Below, piece by piece: positions 24,813 to 34,169 of a DNA stretch of 40,304 nt. Position 1 is the first letter of the stretch; every line of letters starts with the position of its first letter. Below the pieces are notes generated by a model. That model ran no database searches and was not told the origin of the DNA. It worked only from the letters and a program-made list of their open reading frames with translations. This DNA comes from Leptolyngbyaceae cyanobacterium MAG.088 (GTDB taxonomy: Bacteria; Cyanobacteriota; Cyanobacteriia; Phormidesmidales; Phormidesmidaceae): positions 1-40,304 of the forward strand of contig JAHQVZ010000212.1 in assembly GCA_019634055.1 (NCBI GenBank), written 5' to 3'. The translations under genes were made by a program, and so were the position numbers.

Positions 24813-27800
24813 CTAAAAGCGCGTCTCAAACTCTAACAAAATTCGATTTCGATCATCAAAGTTGGTTGTGCTACGAATCGTGAACTCGTCTGTCAGTCGA
24901 TAGCGCAGGTTAAATTCTGTGGGCGTGTTATCGGTCAAAATTTTCACCAGAGACAGGGTAACGTTATCGGTCACATCAAAGCCAACTTCTGTAGCTACAT
25001 CCAGGGTAGAACCACTGTTTTCATCGCTGGCAAAGCGGGAAGAACTGGTCACTGGAAATAGCCGGAACTCACTAAGGTTAAGGGTTCTACCGATGAAGTC
25101 TTGCAGGCTATTAAGCAAAGCCCCACCAAAGAAGTTAAGGACTCCCTGACCTGATTGAAACGCGGCAATATAGCTGCCGCTGAGTAAGTTTACAATTTCC
25201 TGTCTAGAACGGGGAGGGGAGCTAGAAAATTCAATAACGGCATCGCTAATATCTGAGAGAAATAAACTCTCTAGCAAATTACTGGTACTCCCTTTATAGC
25301 TGGCACGAATACGAATCGTTTCTAATCCTGTGGTGCTCTGAAACGGATCAAGAGAGCTGTCATCAACTTCTGATGAGGATGCAAACGTGGTTGCTTCGAC
25401 GATATTGTTTTGCCGAGTTTCTGCCACAGAGGTGCGCAACTGTATATCTAACAGGGGATCAGCAATCCCTCGTTCTGGTATAAATCGGGCCAGGTTATTG
25501 CGACCGGCTAATCGGAATGTGGTGGTTAAAAGATTAATTCGACCAGATCTGAGTCGAATAGTCCCTGCTGGCTGCATGGCACCAAAGGGTCGGAGAGGGC
25601 CTGTGATATTTAAATCACCCTGGGCAACAACATTAAGTAAGTTGCTTTGTTGAATCTGGATATTATTTGCCAGCGTAATTTTAAGGTTTTCAAATCGAGG
25701 GACAAAGGGTGAAATCTCTGGTACTTCTGGGGTCGCTGCATTATTGTTATTACCTTCCGGCAAAAAGAGACGACCATTGCTTAACTCTACGACTCCGCCC
25801 AACTGCGGACCTAGCAGTAGACTCCCCCCCACAACGACTTGACCTTCAACCCCTCCTCGGTAAATCCCACGTAGATCAAGATCAATCTTATCTAGGGTGA
25901 CTGTCAGAGCCCCGGATGAATGTAAAGGGGTGGATTGGGGGGCTCCGTCAGCAGTCTCTGGAATTGTTGGAGTTGTTACAATCTCAGTCTCATTGGTGGT
26001 GCTGGTATTACTACCGTTAAAGACCTCAGAGCCTAAAATTTCGAGCTCCGGCTCATCAATGATAAACGGAAAAGATAACGGAAAACTGCCCGCTGCTCGA
26101 AGTTGGCCATTGCCATAGGTGCCTTGCAGTTCTCTAACATTAATCTGGTTATTTTCAAAAACAACGTTGCCTGAAAAGTTGGTGAGGGGTTCTGGTAGCA
26201 GAGGCGATCGCAACACAGCTTCTTGAACATCCATAGAACCGCTAACAGTGGGGTTACTCAAACGACCACCAATCTCAAGGGCTACTCGTCCTTGGCCTGA
26301 CTCCCATAGCACTTGATTATTGAGGGCATTGAGTAGGGCTAACCCCTCATCAGCAACATCCAAACTCAGGGAAATGCGGTCATCTTCGGGCTGTACCGTC
26401 ATAAAATCAAAGGCATAGGGAATATCCCCCACCAGCGTCAACGGCTGTGGATTATTGACCTGGAGCAACTCACCCTGCACTAATAAACGGGCATTTTCAT
26501 AGAGAAACAATCCTTCGGCCTTTTCAATGGGCTGATTGTTGATGCTGCCATTGGCCAAGATAATGTCTCCACGAACAGTTGGGTTGCCCAGACCACCACT
26601 AAAGTTGGCGATTCCATTTAATCGCCCCTGCAGTCCTATGGGAAGATTAAAGATATCTCGCACTGCTGCCATCGGCAATTTTTCAACCACTAACTGCAAA
26701 CTGGAATTATCCTGCTCGACCAAGGATAAATTACCAGCCAGGTTCACAAAGGCCAGTTGTGGATTGCCATTGACATCAGAGCGTAACGCCGTTTCCAAAC
26801 GCACAGGTTGAAGGGTGAGATTACCGTTGGCCAACTGTCCTTTGGCAATCATTCGGTCCGCTACAAAATCCTGAGTCCAACTCCAATCTTGACCCTCGAC
26901 ATCAAACGTAATTTCGGGTAGTTGTTGCGGATTACCGCTCAATTCGACTGTTGCATCAAACCGCCCTTCTAACTGATCGATGGGGGGAATTGGGTTCTCC
27001 TCTTCAGCGATCGCAACTTGATCCTGAATTCTTTGAATTTCTGCTAATCGACGCAGCTGATCGAGCAAGTCGGAGTCGGCACTGCCAGCGGGCTGAGTGG
27101 CCAAAACCTCTGGAATGTCCTCAGAAGCTGGCTGGTTTACAGGCCATGCTGTTGGTTGGAATGTTTGAATCAGATCCTCTAAATCAATGATGGCAAGGGC
27201 TGTGAAAACCTCTCTAATATCACCATTTTCAACAGCGACATTAGCGTTATAGGCCAAGGTATCTAGCTGCATGTCGGCACTAAACTGATAGATGCTGTCT
27301 GCCACTGGTGCAGAGCCACAATAGCTAGGTTTGGTATTAGTCATGGCCAGCTGCTCTGAACAAGCATTAAATATCAGCTCACCCTGGTCTAAAAAAATAT
27401 AGCGATCGCGATAGGTAATTTGGCCCGTAAATTGCTGCGCATTGAGATAGCCCAAACCAGGGTTATCGATAAATACGCCACCGGTCAACGTTTGACGATT
27501 AAAATCTATTTCCCATTCCCCTTGGGAAGAAACAGTGCCCTTTAAGCCGCCCCCTAATTGAGCCACTGTCGGCAGGCCCAACGCCTGCAAAGGCAGATCT
27601 TGCAAACTGGCTTTCAACACATTTCCATCGGTATAACCAGAGGCCTGAGCTCCCTGCCAGCTAACATCAAAGGCAAGATCGCGCGGCTGTTCAAAACTAA
27701 CGGCAATGCCATCGGCCAGTCCACCTGGCGTCGCAGCACCACTTTGTCCATCCAAATCCACCATTAACCCTGTCTGCGGTTGGTAGCTGACTGGCCCTAA

Positions 27801-30233
27801 GAGGACCGGATCAAACGCAATCTGATTCACCCCAAAGTCTTCTAGTAAAACTGTTCCATCAAATTTAGGATTACTCAAGGTGCCGACCAGACGACCATTG
27901 GCTAAAGAAACAAAGCCATCTAAGGGAACAGGACTGGGTAACAGGGCCAGGGGATAGCGCTGGGCATCTAGTTCAAGGGAAAATCCGCGAATGCCCTGAA
28001 ACTGATTGCCATTTAACTGGGGAGAGACAATACCCCGAGCCTGTAGCTGAGCACTATTGGCTTGCTCGATCAATAATTCTTGGCCAGTCCAGGCAACGCG
28101 ACTAGCTAAAGGGGCATCAAATCCAGCAAGCTGGGGGGAAAATCCGGCCAGCCCTGCTGAGAAGGTGAGATCTCCCTGTCCTCGTAAATCAGCCAGGGTG
28201 CGAGTATCAATATCCCCCGCCAAACTTACGGTGCCGCTAGTCTGGCCCCCCAGTTGAGCAGCAAACTGATTAAGCCCAACAGCATTCAGGTTGGCATCGG
28301 TTCGCCAACTGCCGTTGCTCAGTTCGGCCTGCCCCTGAACTGAACCATTGGCCAGTTGCAAACTGTAGTTGCCTGTGGCCAGCAGTGTTGCTAGGGATGT
28401 GCCCTGCAGAGGACCTGTTAATGCCGCATCAGCCGTAAGCGTCCCCCCGATCGGGAGGTTTTGGGCCAATGCCTGTAAATCAAGGTTGTTGGCCATGATA
28501 TTGGCTTGCCAACTATCCGTCCCCACCTGGCCGTTACCAGTCAATGTGCCTGCGCCTACTTGTACCTGGGCTTGGGGGATTGACAACCCACCATTTGCAA
28601 AGACGGCTGTGGCATTAGCTGGATAAATTTTTCCACCATAACTCAGGGTGGGTGCTTGCACATTAATCTGAGCTGCCAATGCTTCAGGGGGGCCAGTAAT
28701 CGTTGCCGTGGCGTCCACATCACCTAAGGTGACGGGTAGCTGCTCTATGCCGTAAAGGGCTGTAATGTCATCCCCTGATAGATTACTAACATCAGCCTTG
28801 ACGTCTAGTTCTGGTGAGCCCTCAGGCAAATTGGCCAGGTTTAGAACGCCCGAGCCAGTTAGCTGACCGCCCAAATCTGGTGTGGCGCTGAGCTGAGTAA
28901 CTGTGATCTGATTAAATAGCTCCTCAATGTTATCTGCTGCTAATAACACATTGGCATTGAGATTATTAAGCACTACCCGATCGACTACAACTGAGCCGAT
29001 GGCGGCAACATCAGCAGATAGCTGGGGTTGCAACATCGGTCCTGTAATGGCGACATTGCTATCAAAGACACCGCTAAGGGCAATGGGGCTGTCAACGTCA
29101 GAATGCTCTAGCAGCTGTTCGAGATCCACATCTGCCACCTGGGCATTCAGGTTATAGTTCCCTTCCCAGTCAACGGTGCCGGTGGCCGTGGCACTTAGGT
29201 ATTCGTAACGACCCCTGGCTCGATCAACCGTGATCGTAGTGCCCTTAAACCTGGCTGTGGCATCAATGTTTTCAACGGTATTTCCCCAGGGGCCAGTATT
29301 TGGTAAGGCAGTTAGCTGTAGTTCTCCGTTGTCAACGCTACCTTGACCGTCCACGGTGACGGGTTGTTCAGGGAGAAAGGTGATGGCCCACTGACCGCTA
29401 ACGCGTCCCCCTGTTGCTGCCATGGGTAAGTTTTGCTGGCCCAGGGTCGGTAGAAGAAACGCCATGACTGGCTCAGCGGCGACGCCTGTGCCTCCGATGC
29501 CTAGTTTTGTAACGTACTCAATGGGTTGCTCAGTATCGCCAGATGCTCTGGGCTCGACAGCAACCATGACGTTTAGATTGCCGCCTTGGGGAGGGGTGCC
29601 GCTCATATCAACCTCCACCCGCTGACTGTCCTGGTCGTTAACTGTTACTGGAACAATCGCTACGGAGCCATTAACCCCATTGATCACTATAGGCTGAGGG
29701 GCTGCTCCCTCTGCTGGCAGCGGCACCATGGTCACTTGACTATTGACCACATCGATATCATCCATCCGCACCTTGATGACCGGATCTTCAACCGGCTCAA
29801 ATGTTGGCACATCAATGCCCAGCCAGCCATCATCCGGGTGCTGCTCTACATAACCTTTGGCCCCAATTAACCGCAGGTCAATTTCTAGTTCTCGCCGCAA
29901 TAGGACTTGTAGGGTGCTAAACCCAACCTCTACAGCGTCGGCTGTGGCGTAGGAAGGGTCGGTTGCTGTTGAACCTAGTTTAGACGGACCTACCCGCAGA
30001 CCATTGAGGGACAATCCTTCCAGATCTCCCAGCTCTAACTCACGTTCTAATAGGGTAGACAGGCGTTTTTCTAGTAGCGGTGTCAGCCCTTTATTAATAA
30101 ATATCCAGGCACCAATGGCGACTGCTGTGCCAATAACTAGGGTACCTACCCCGAGGGAAATGGCGGCTATTTTCCAAAATCGACGCCCCCCAGAAGGTCT
30201 ATCTGAAGGTCTATCTGTATTGGGCGAAGTCAT
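24813..30233 (-). CDS. tamB: TamB-like (DUF490) translocation and assembly module protein
   Basis: A 1806-residue envelope protein. It begins with a Pro/Arg-rich cytosolic tail and a single membrane helix (IAAISLGVGTLVIGTAVAIGAWIFI, about residues 22-46), followed by an AsmA-like start (LLEKRLSTLLERELELGDLE) and a very long series of beta repeats (ATATGTVDWEGNYNLNAQ and similar). The C-terminal TamB domain includes RFENLKITLANNIQIQ, LLSGSYIAAFQSGQGVLNFFGG and ends in FEF-type residues (ILLEFETRF). Proteins of this class form long hydrophobic grooves that bridge inner and outer membranes and help lipid transport or outer-membrane protein assembly. A TamA/Omp85 partner is not in the window. It lies about 200 bases after an OmpR-type regulator on the same strand. 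Confidence 0.92.
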   Translation of the reverse strand: MTSPNTDRPSDRPSGGRRFWKIAAISLGVGTLVIGTAVAIGAWIFINKGLTPLLEKRLSTLLERELELGDLEGLSLNGLRVGPSKLGSTATDPSYATADAVEVGFSTLQVLLRRELEIDLRLIGAKGYVEQHPDDGWLGIDVPTFEPVEDPVIKVRMDDIDVVNSQVTMVPLPAEGAAPQPIVINGVNGSVAIVPVTVNDQDSQRVEVDMSGTPPQGGNLNVMVAVEPRASGDTEQPIEYVTKLGIGGTGVAAEPVMAFLLPTLGQQNLPMAATGGRVSGQWAITFLPEQPVTVDGQGSVDNGELQLTALPNTGPWGNTVENIDATARFKGTTITVDRARGRYEYLSATATGTVDWEGNYNLNAQVADVDLEQLLEHSDVDSPIALSGVFDSNVAITGPMLQPQLSADVAAIGSVVVDRVVLNNLNANVLLAADNIEELFNQITVTQLSATPDLGGQLTGSGVLNLANLPEGSPELDVKADVSNLSGDDITALYGIEQLPVTLGDVDATATITGPPEALAAQINVQAPTLSYGGKIYPANATAVFANGGLSIPQAQVQVGAGTLTGNGQVGTDSWQANIMANNLDLQALAQNLPIGGTLTADAALTGPLQGTSLATLLATGNYSLQLANGSVQGQAELSNGSWRTDANLNAVGLNQFAAQLGGQTSGTVSLAGDIDTRTLADLRGQGDLTFSAGLAGFSPQLAGFDAPLASRVAWTGQELLIEQANSAQLQARGIVSPQLNGNQFQGIRGFSLELDAQRYPLALLPSPVPLDGFVSLANGRLVGTLSNPKFDGTVLLEDFGVNQIAFDPVLLGPVSYQPQTGLMVDLDGQSGAATPGGLADGIAVSFEQPRDLAFDVSWQGAQASGYTDGNVLKASLQDLPLQALGLPTVAQLGGGLKGTVSSQGEWEIDFNRQTLTGGVFIDNPGLGYLNAQQFTGQITYRDRYIFLDQGELIFNACSEQLAMTNTKPSYCGSAPVADSIYQFSADMQLDTLAYNANVAVENGDIREVFTALAIIDLEDLIQTFQPTAWPVNQPASEDIPEVLATQPAGSADSDLLDQLRRLAEIQRIQDQVAIAEEENPIPPIDQLEGRFDATVELSGNPQQLPEITFDVEGQDWSWTQDFVADRMIAKGQLANGNLTLQPVRLETALRSDVNGNPQLAFVNLAGNLSLVEQDNSSLQLVVEKLPMAAVRDIFNLPIGLQGRLNGIANFSGGLGNPTVRGDIILANGSINNQPIEKAEGLFLYENARLLVQGELLQVNNPQPLTLVGDIPYAFDFMTVQPEDDRISLSLDVADEGLALLNALNNQVLWESGQGRVALEIGGRLSNPTVSGSMDVQEAVLRSPLLPEPLTNFSGNVVFENNQINVRELQGTYGNGQLRAAGSFPLSFPFIIDEPELEILGSEVFNGSNTSTTNETEIVTTPTIPETADGAPQSTPLHSSGALTVTLDKIDLDLRGIYRGGVEGQVVVGGSLLLGPQLGGVVELSNGRLFLPEGNNNNAATPEVPEISPFVPRFENLKITLANNIQIQQSNLLNVVAQGDLNITGPLRPFGAMQPAGTIRLRSGRINLLTTTFRLAGRNNLARFIPERGIADPLLDIQLRTSVAETRQNNIVEATTFASSSEVDDSSLDPFQSTTGLETIRIRASYKGSTSNLLESLFLSDISDAVIEFSSSPPRSRQEIVNLLSGSYIAAFQSGQGVLNFFGGALLNSLQDFIGRTLNLSEFRLFPVTSSSRFASDENSGSTLDVATEVGFDVTDNVTLSLVKILTDNTPTEFNLRYRLTDEFTIRSTTNFDDRNRILLEFETRF

Positions 30234-30436
30234 GGGGGCATGGAACTACGTGCGCGACTACTCTAACAAACTTCCATCAAGGATTTTTGTAAGATTTGGG
30301 GAAGGTATGGCAATCGGGTAAAGAGCTTGCAGTCCCCTAGACAAAAATTATCCAGTAACTAGCCATAGGCCATATCCTCTCTACTATTTATGTTGAAGGT
30401 AGTTGCGGATAGGGCTGCACATATTCCAGAGGTGAG

Positions 30437-31216
30437 CTATCCCAGGCGATATCCAAAACCACGGACAGTTTTCAAATATTTTGGCTTGCTGGGGTCTTCC
30501 TCAAGCTTTTCTCGTAGCCAGCGAATGTGGACATCCACTGTCTTGTTATCCCCCATAAAGTCGTAGCCCCAAACACGATCAATAATCTGGTCGCGGGACC
30601 ACACCCGGCGAGGACGCCCCATAAAGAGTTCAAGGATTTTGAATTCTTTAGGCGATAGGTTGAGTTCTACATCGTTGAGAAAAGCACGACACTCGTTAGG
30701 GTGTAGGGCAATATTCTCAAACCGTAACGCAGAGCTATCTTCTGACTTGGCCTTAGATTGATAACGACGAAGCAGGGCACGGCATCGAGCGATTAACTCA
30801 CGCATACCAAAGGGCTTAGACAGGTAGTCATCGGCTCCCACTTCCAGGCCAACGACTCGATCCATTTCCGTGCCTTTAGCACTCAGAATCAAAATGGGTA
30901 CGTCCAACCCTCGATGCCGCACTAACCGGCATAGGTCTAGGCCATTCATACCTGGCAGCATCAGGTCTAAAATAACCAGGCTAATGTCTGGGATAGCATC
31001 TCTACTACCGTCTGCCGACCCGATCAACTTTTCTAACGCTGTGGGGCCATCAGCAGCTAGAACAATCTCAAATCCTTCTTCAGCTAGGGCTAATGCAACT
31101 GTTTCTCTGATGAGCTCTTCATCTTCAACGACTAGCACTCTACCCAAACCGACCCGCAGTGAGGACTGAACAGGAGCTAATCCGCTAGAAACCATGGCCA
31201 TAAATGTTGCCTTCAT
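30437..31216 (-). CDS. OmpR/PhoB-family response regulator
   Basis: A 259-residue two-component transcription factor. The receiver runs from about 26 to 150: VLVVEDEELI, acceptor Asp in LVILDLMLPGMNGLDLC, then LILSAKG and LSKPFGMRELIARCRALLRR. The winged-helix DNA-binding domain (165-259) has LSPKEFKILELFMGRPRRVWSRDQI and KTVDVHIRWLREKL with the wing TVRGFGYRLG. It resembles the cyanobacterial PhoB/SphR-like group, but I cannot assign the regulon and give no symbol. A 25-residue N-terminal tail precedes the receiver; alternative starts at Met6 or Met8 are possible. No sensor kinase is next to it. It may share a transcript with the TamB-like gene 203 bases downstream. Confidence 0.9.
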   Translation of the reverse strand: MKATFMAMVSSGLAPVQSSLRVGLGRVLVVEDEELIRETVALALAEEGFEIVLAADGPTALEKLIGSADGSRDAIPDISLVILDLMLPGMNGLDLCRLVRHRGLDVPILILSAKGTEMDRVVGLEVGADDYLSKPFGMRELIARCRALLRRYQSKAKSEDSSALRFENIALHPNECRAFLNDVELNLSPKEFKILELFMGRPRRVWSRDQIIDRVWGYDFMGDNKTVDVHIRWLREKLEEDPSKPKYLKTVRGFGYRLG

Positions 31217-31305
31217 TACCTCTATGGTTGAATCTTATCAGGGATGTTGCCACTGGGAACCCTGCTTGAGTAGATCATTTTCCGTAAATTTAATTACATA
31301 AGCTG

Positions 31306-31327
31306 GCCTAGAGTCTAAAGTCTAGGC
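31306..31327. terminator. Possible hairpin GCCTAGA/TCTAGGC
   Basis: A 7-bp stem with an 8-base loop, followed on the plus strand by ATTTTTA. No plus-strand gene lies upstream, so it may instead be part of the 5' leader of the minus-strand response regulator or a stop for antisense transcription. Confidence 0.3.
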
Positions 31328-31468
31328 ATTTTTATGGAAGATACCCTTTCTAAAGGGCCTGTTGAAACCTTTTTGAGGTGTTAACCAATTTTTTATTTTC
31401 TTGAAAACATCAAAAAATAATCCCGTCTGTAAGCTAAGCAGTGCTAATCAAGATTTCTTGATAATTTG

Positions 31469-32968
31469 CTACGGCCATTGATGGGTGGCCCGTCCGTATA
31501 GTTCGGTAAGCGTCGTGAACTGCTGACATAGGGTGGGGTTTAACATAGCAGCGTCAAATCGCCATTCCCAGTTGCCCTCCGCCAGCCCTGGGGTATTCAT
31601 TCGGGCGGTGGAATCTAGGCCTAGCAAGTCCTGTAGGGGGATGATAGCCAGAGTGGCTATGGATGATAGGGCTAAACGGATCATGGCCCAGTGCACTGAC
31701 TCTGGCCCCACCCCACCAACGAATGTTGTGAGTCGCTGTTTTTCGTAATCATTGGCGCTGTTATACCAGCCCACGGTGGTGTCGTTATCGTGGGTGCCGG
31801 TGTAGATAACGAAGTTGCGATCGCAATTAAACGGCAAATAAGGATTGCGATGATCGGAACCAAAGGCAAATTGCAAAATTTTCATGCCCGGAAACCCAAA
31901 CTGGTCTCGCAATGCTTCCACCTCTGGGGTAATAATGCCAAGGTCTTCTGCCAGGAATGGGAGTTTACCCAATATCTTTTCTACTTGCTCAAATAGGGCC
32001 ACGCCTGGTGCCTCCACCCACTGACCATTAATGGCCGTTTCCTCACCAGCTGGAATCGCCCAATAGGACTCAAACCCTCGAAAATGGTCAATACGAATTT
32101 GGTCTACATAGGCCAACGAGGTTTTAATGCGTTTGAGCCACCAGTCAAACTCGGTTTTCTCCAGCACGTCCCAGTTATAGGTGGGGTTCCCCCAAAGTTG
32201 ACCGGTTTCACTAAAGTAATCCGGTGGCACCCCCGCCATTTCTGATGGCGTCAGTGTTTCTGGATCGATCATAAAAATCTCAGGAAAGGCCCACACATCG
32301 GCACTATCGTGGGCGACATAAATGGGCATATCCCCAATGATCTGAATGTGTCGCTCATTGGCATAGGCTTTGAGGGCAAACCACTGACGACAAAACTCAA
32401 ACTGCAAAAACTTCTGCAAAAAGATGGCATCTGCCAATTTATCGCGCCACATGGCCAGGGCATCGGGTTGCCGCTTAGCTATAGCCGGTTCCCATGCACT
32501 CCAACTCAGGCCATTGTTGGCGTCCTTAAGGGCCATAAACAGGCTGTAGTCCTCTAACCAAAACGCCTGGGCCTGACAAAATTCTTGAAACGCTTGGGAC
32601 TGTTTCGGCTGAAAGGCCTGAGCCGCCTGCTTTAATAGCGCCAACTTATAGGGAATAACCTGTTCATAGTCCACTCGTTCGGAAGGCCCCTCGGGCACAT
32701 TCACCAGGTCTGCTTTGTCCAATAATTCCTGCTCGACTAACATATCCAGGCTAATGAGCATGGGATTACCGGCCATGGCTGAATAGCACATGTAGGGAGA
32801 GTTACCGTGCCCCGTTGGCCCCAGAGGCAAAATTTGCCAAAGCTGTTGTTTTGTTTTGACCAGAAAATCAACAAATCTATAGGCTGGCTGTCCTAAATCT
32901 CCAATGCCATAACGACCGGGTAGCGACGTGGGATGAAGCAAAATACCGCTAGCTCTAGTGAATGACAT
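31469..32968 (-). CDS. malQ: 4-alpha-glucanotransferase (amylomaltase, GH77)
   Basis: Transfers alpha-1,4-glucan segments between maltooligosaccharides during glycogen turnover. About 499 residues from the chosen start, normal for the family. The opening SFTRASGILLHPTSLPGRYGIGDLG is the standard GH77 start. The nucleophile region is IRIDHFRGFESYWAIPAG, the acid/base Glu is in FLAEDLGIITPEV, and the third acidic residue is in TGTHDNDTTVGWY. The ORF track begins further upstream at a TTG (33034); ATG 32968 fits the family start better. The gene is divergent from the NUDIX gene, and a small hairpin (31447-31462) lies just after the stop. Confidence 0.95.
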   Translation of the reverse strand: MSFTRASGILLHPTSLPGRYGIGDLGQPAYRFVDFLVKTKQQLWQILPLGPTGHGNSPYMCYSAMAGNPMLISLDMLVEQELLDKADLVNVPEGPSERVDYEQVIPYKLALLKQAAQAFQPKQSQAFQEFCQAQAFWLEDYSLFMALKDANNGLSWSAWEPAIAKRQPDALAMWRDKLADAIFLQKFLQFEFCRQWFALKAYANERHIQIIGDMPIYVAHDSADVWAFPEIFMIDPETLTPSEMAGVPPDYFSETGQLWGNPTYNWDVLEKTEFDWWLKRIKTSLAYVDQIRIDHFRGFESYWAIPAGEETAINGQWVEAPGVALFEQVEKILGKLPFLAEDLGIITPEVEALRDQFGFPGMKILQFAFGSDHRNPYLPFNCDRNFVIYTGTHDNDTTVGWYNSANDYEKQRLTTFVGGVGPESVHWAMIRLALSSIATLAIIPLQDLLGLDSTARMNTPGLAEGNWEWRFDAAMLNPTLCQQFTTLTELYGRATHQWP

Positions 32969-33086
32969 GGTGGGGTAGGAAAAATTAGTAAGGAAATTAA
33001 GCTTTGCCAGTGGCTTGGCGTTAATCCTGGCCAATAGACTTTAGCATGGTTACTCGATGCAATACTGTCTTGTTAAAGATGTCCCT

Positions 33087-33509
33087 ATGACCTATCGAAA
33101 TCCTGCACCCACCGTTGACATTATTATTGAGCTAATTGATCGGCCTCAGCGACCAATCATTCTAATTGAGCGCTTAAATCCACCCTTAGGCTGGGCCATT
33201 CCCGGTGGTTTTGTGGACTATGGTGAGTCGGTGGAAACAGCTGCAATCCGCGAGGCAAAAGAAGAGATTGGTCTAGAGATTGAACTGTTAGAACAATTTC
33301 ATGTTTACTCAGATCCCAGTCGGGACGTTCGTAAACATACGATCAGCATTGTTTTTCTAGCTAAGGCCATCGGAGAACCGGTCGCGGGAGACGATGCGAT
33401 AAACTTCAAAATAGTTGAACTGTGGGAGCTGCCTGACAACCTTTGTTTTGATCACGGCAAAATTTTGCAAGATTATTGGCTCTATCGGAACTATGGCAAA
33501 CGACCCTAA
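33087..33509 (+). CDS. NUDIX hydrolase
   Basis: About 140 residues from ATG 33087. The Nudix box is complete: [26 protein letters not shown] (GX5EX7REUXEEXGU), and an upstream WAIPGG stretch leads into it. Such enzymes cleave nucleoside diphosphates linked to another group; the arrangement (PTVDIIIEL near the start, [20 protein letters not shown] after the box) is like ADP-ribose pyrophosphatase-type members, but substrate cannot be read from the sequence. The ORF track uses an ATG at 33057, adding ten residues before the family start. Divergent from malQ. Confidence 0.9.
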   Translation: MTYRNPAPTVDIIIELIDRPQRPIILIERLNPPLGWAIPGGFVDYGESVETAAIREAKEEIGLEIELLEQFHVYSDPSRDVRKHTISIVFLAKAIGEPVAGDDAINFKIVELWELPDNLCFDHGKILQDYWLYRNYGKRP

Positions 33510-33823
33510 CTTTCAAAAAGTTGTCTAGTGCATCATCAACGCTAAAAGTGCGGGTTAGGTCAATGGTTAGTGAGTCGTAATTGGCGAGAAATGAAACGTT
33601 TTATCAATAATCTCGCCATCTTCCAAAACGGCGTAGGTCTCATTGTCCATAGAAGCTTTAGAGAAAATTAAATTAACGTTGCTTTATTACTTCCAAAATT
33701 TCAGATGATTTTAAGTAAGTAGGTTGACCCCATTAGTTCTCAGATGTCGAGACCCCCTCTTTCCTTTCTTGAATGCCCCTTGGGCTATAGCTTGGGGGAG
33801 ACTAGACTCAAAGTGGAGGGAAA
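33510..33823. other. 314-bp region before the broken sigma module, with a short minus-strand ORF remnant
   Basis: On the minus strand, 33650-33567 encodes MDNETYAVLEDGEIIDKT... (27 codons, stop TAA at 33567-33569), and the frame is open for about ten more codons upstream. The composition looks like the tail of a real protein, but I recognise no family and no start region. It may be a gene remnant. The remaining bases hold the promoter and GGAGGG ribosome-binding site (33815-33820) of the following gene. Confidence 0.3.
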
Positions 33824-34169
33824 ATGCATTCCCGAACTGACATATTGGCGATTTTTTTCACCTTGATGCAGGTCACACGCGATCGATTTGACCCATGGGT
33901 ATCTAGTCCACGGTTGGCAAAGGTCATGCAGCAGCATTTGCTGCATGACAACCAAGCTGAGCGATCGGAAAAATTTTGGATGGTTTATTGGTTGCATATC
34001 CCATAAACTTAGCCAGATTCGTCAGCAACGACTACTCGCAGTGATTACTTGGGGACAAAAAATCTTGCATATCCCCACCAAACCTGCCGTAATTGCTAAT
34101 GTTAGTGAAGTGATTCACGCATGGTTACAGCGTCACCATGCGCCAGGGCCATCAGAGGTATCCGAATGA
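33824..34169 (+). pseudogene. Broken sigma-like gene upstream of DUF1822 (frameshifted and shortened)
   Basis: Frame 2 from ATG 33824 (GGAGGG just upstream) reads MHSRTDILAIFFTLMQVTRD..., ending FWMVYWLHIP at a stop (34004-34006). The start RTDILAIF...RDRFDPW...RLAKVMQ...EKFWMVYW resembles the N terminus of the sigma-70-like proteins paired with DUF1822 and CHAT genes in cyanobacteria (family recalled, not searched). The coding signal then moves to frame 3 (SHKLSQIRQQRLLAVITWG) and ends at a TGA overlapping the DUF1822 start (ATGA). The total, about 115 residues, is too short for a whole factor. So a frameshift near 34000 and probably an internal deletion have inactivated it. A sequencing error could explain the frameshift but not the shortness. 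Confidence 0.6.

Noticed and set aside
34000-34006. Programmed ribosomal frameshift in the sigma-like gene
   Set aside because: No slippery heptamer or downstream pseudoknot is evident, and the joined product would still be too short; decay is simpler.
33888-34169. 93-codon ORF as an independent gene
   Set aside because: Its first 40 codons are a shadow of frame 2, where the sigma-like N terminus is encoded; only the tail is likely to be the original coding frame.
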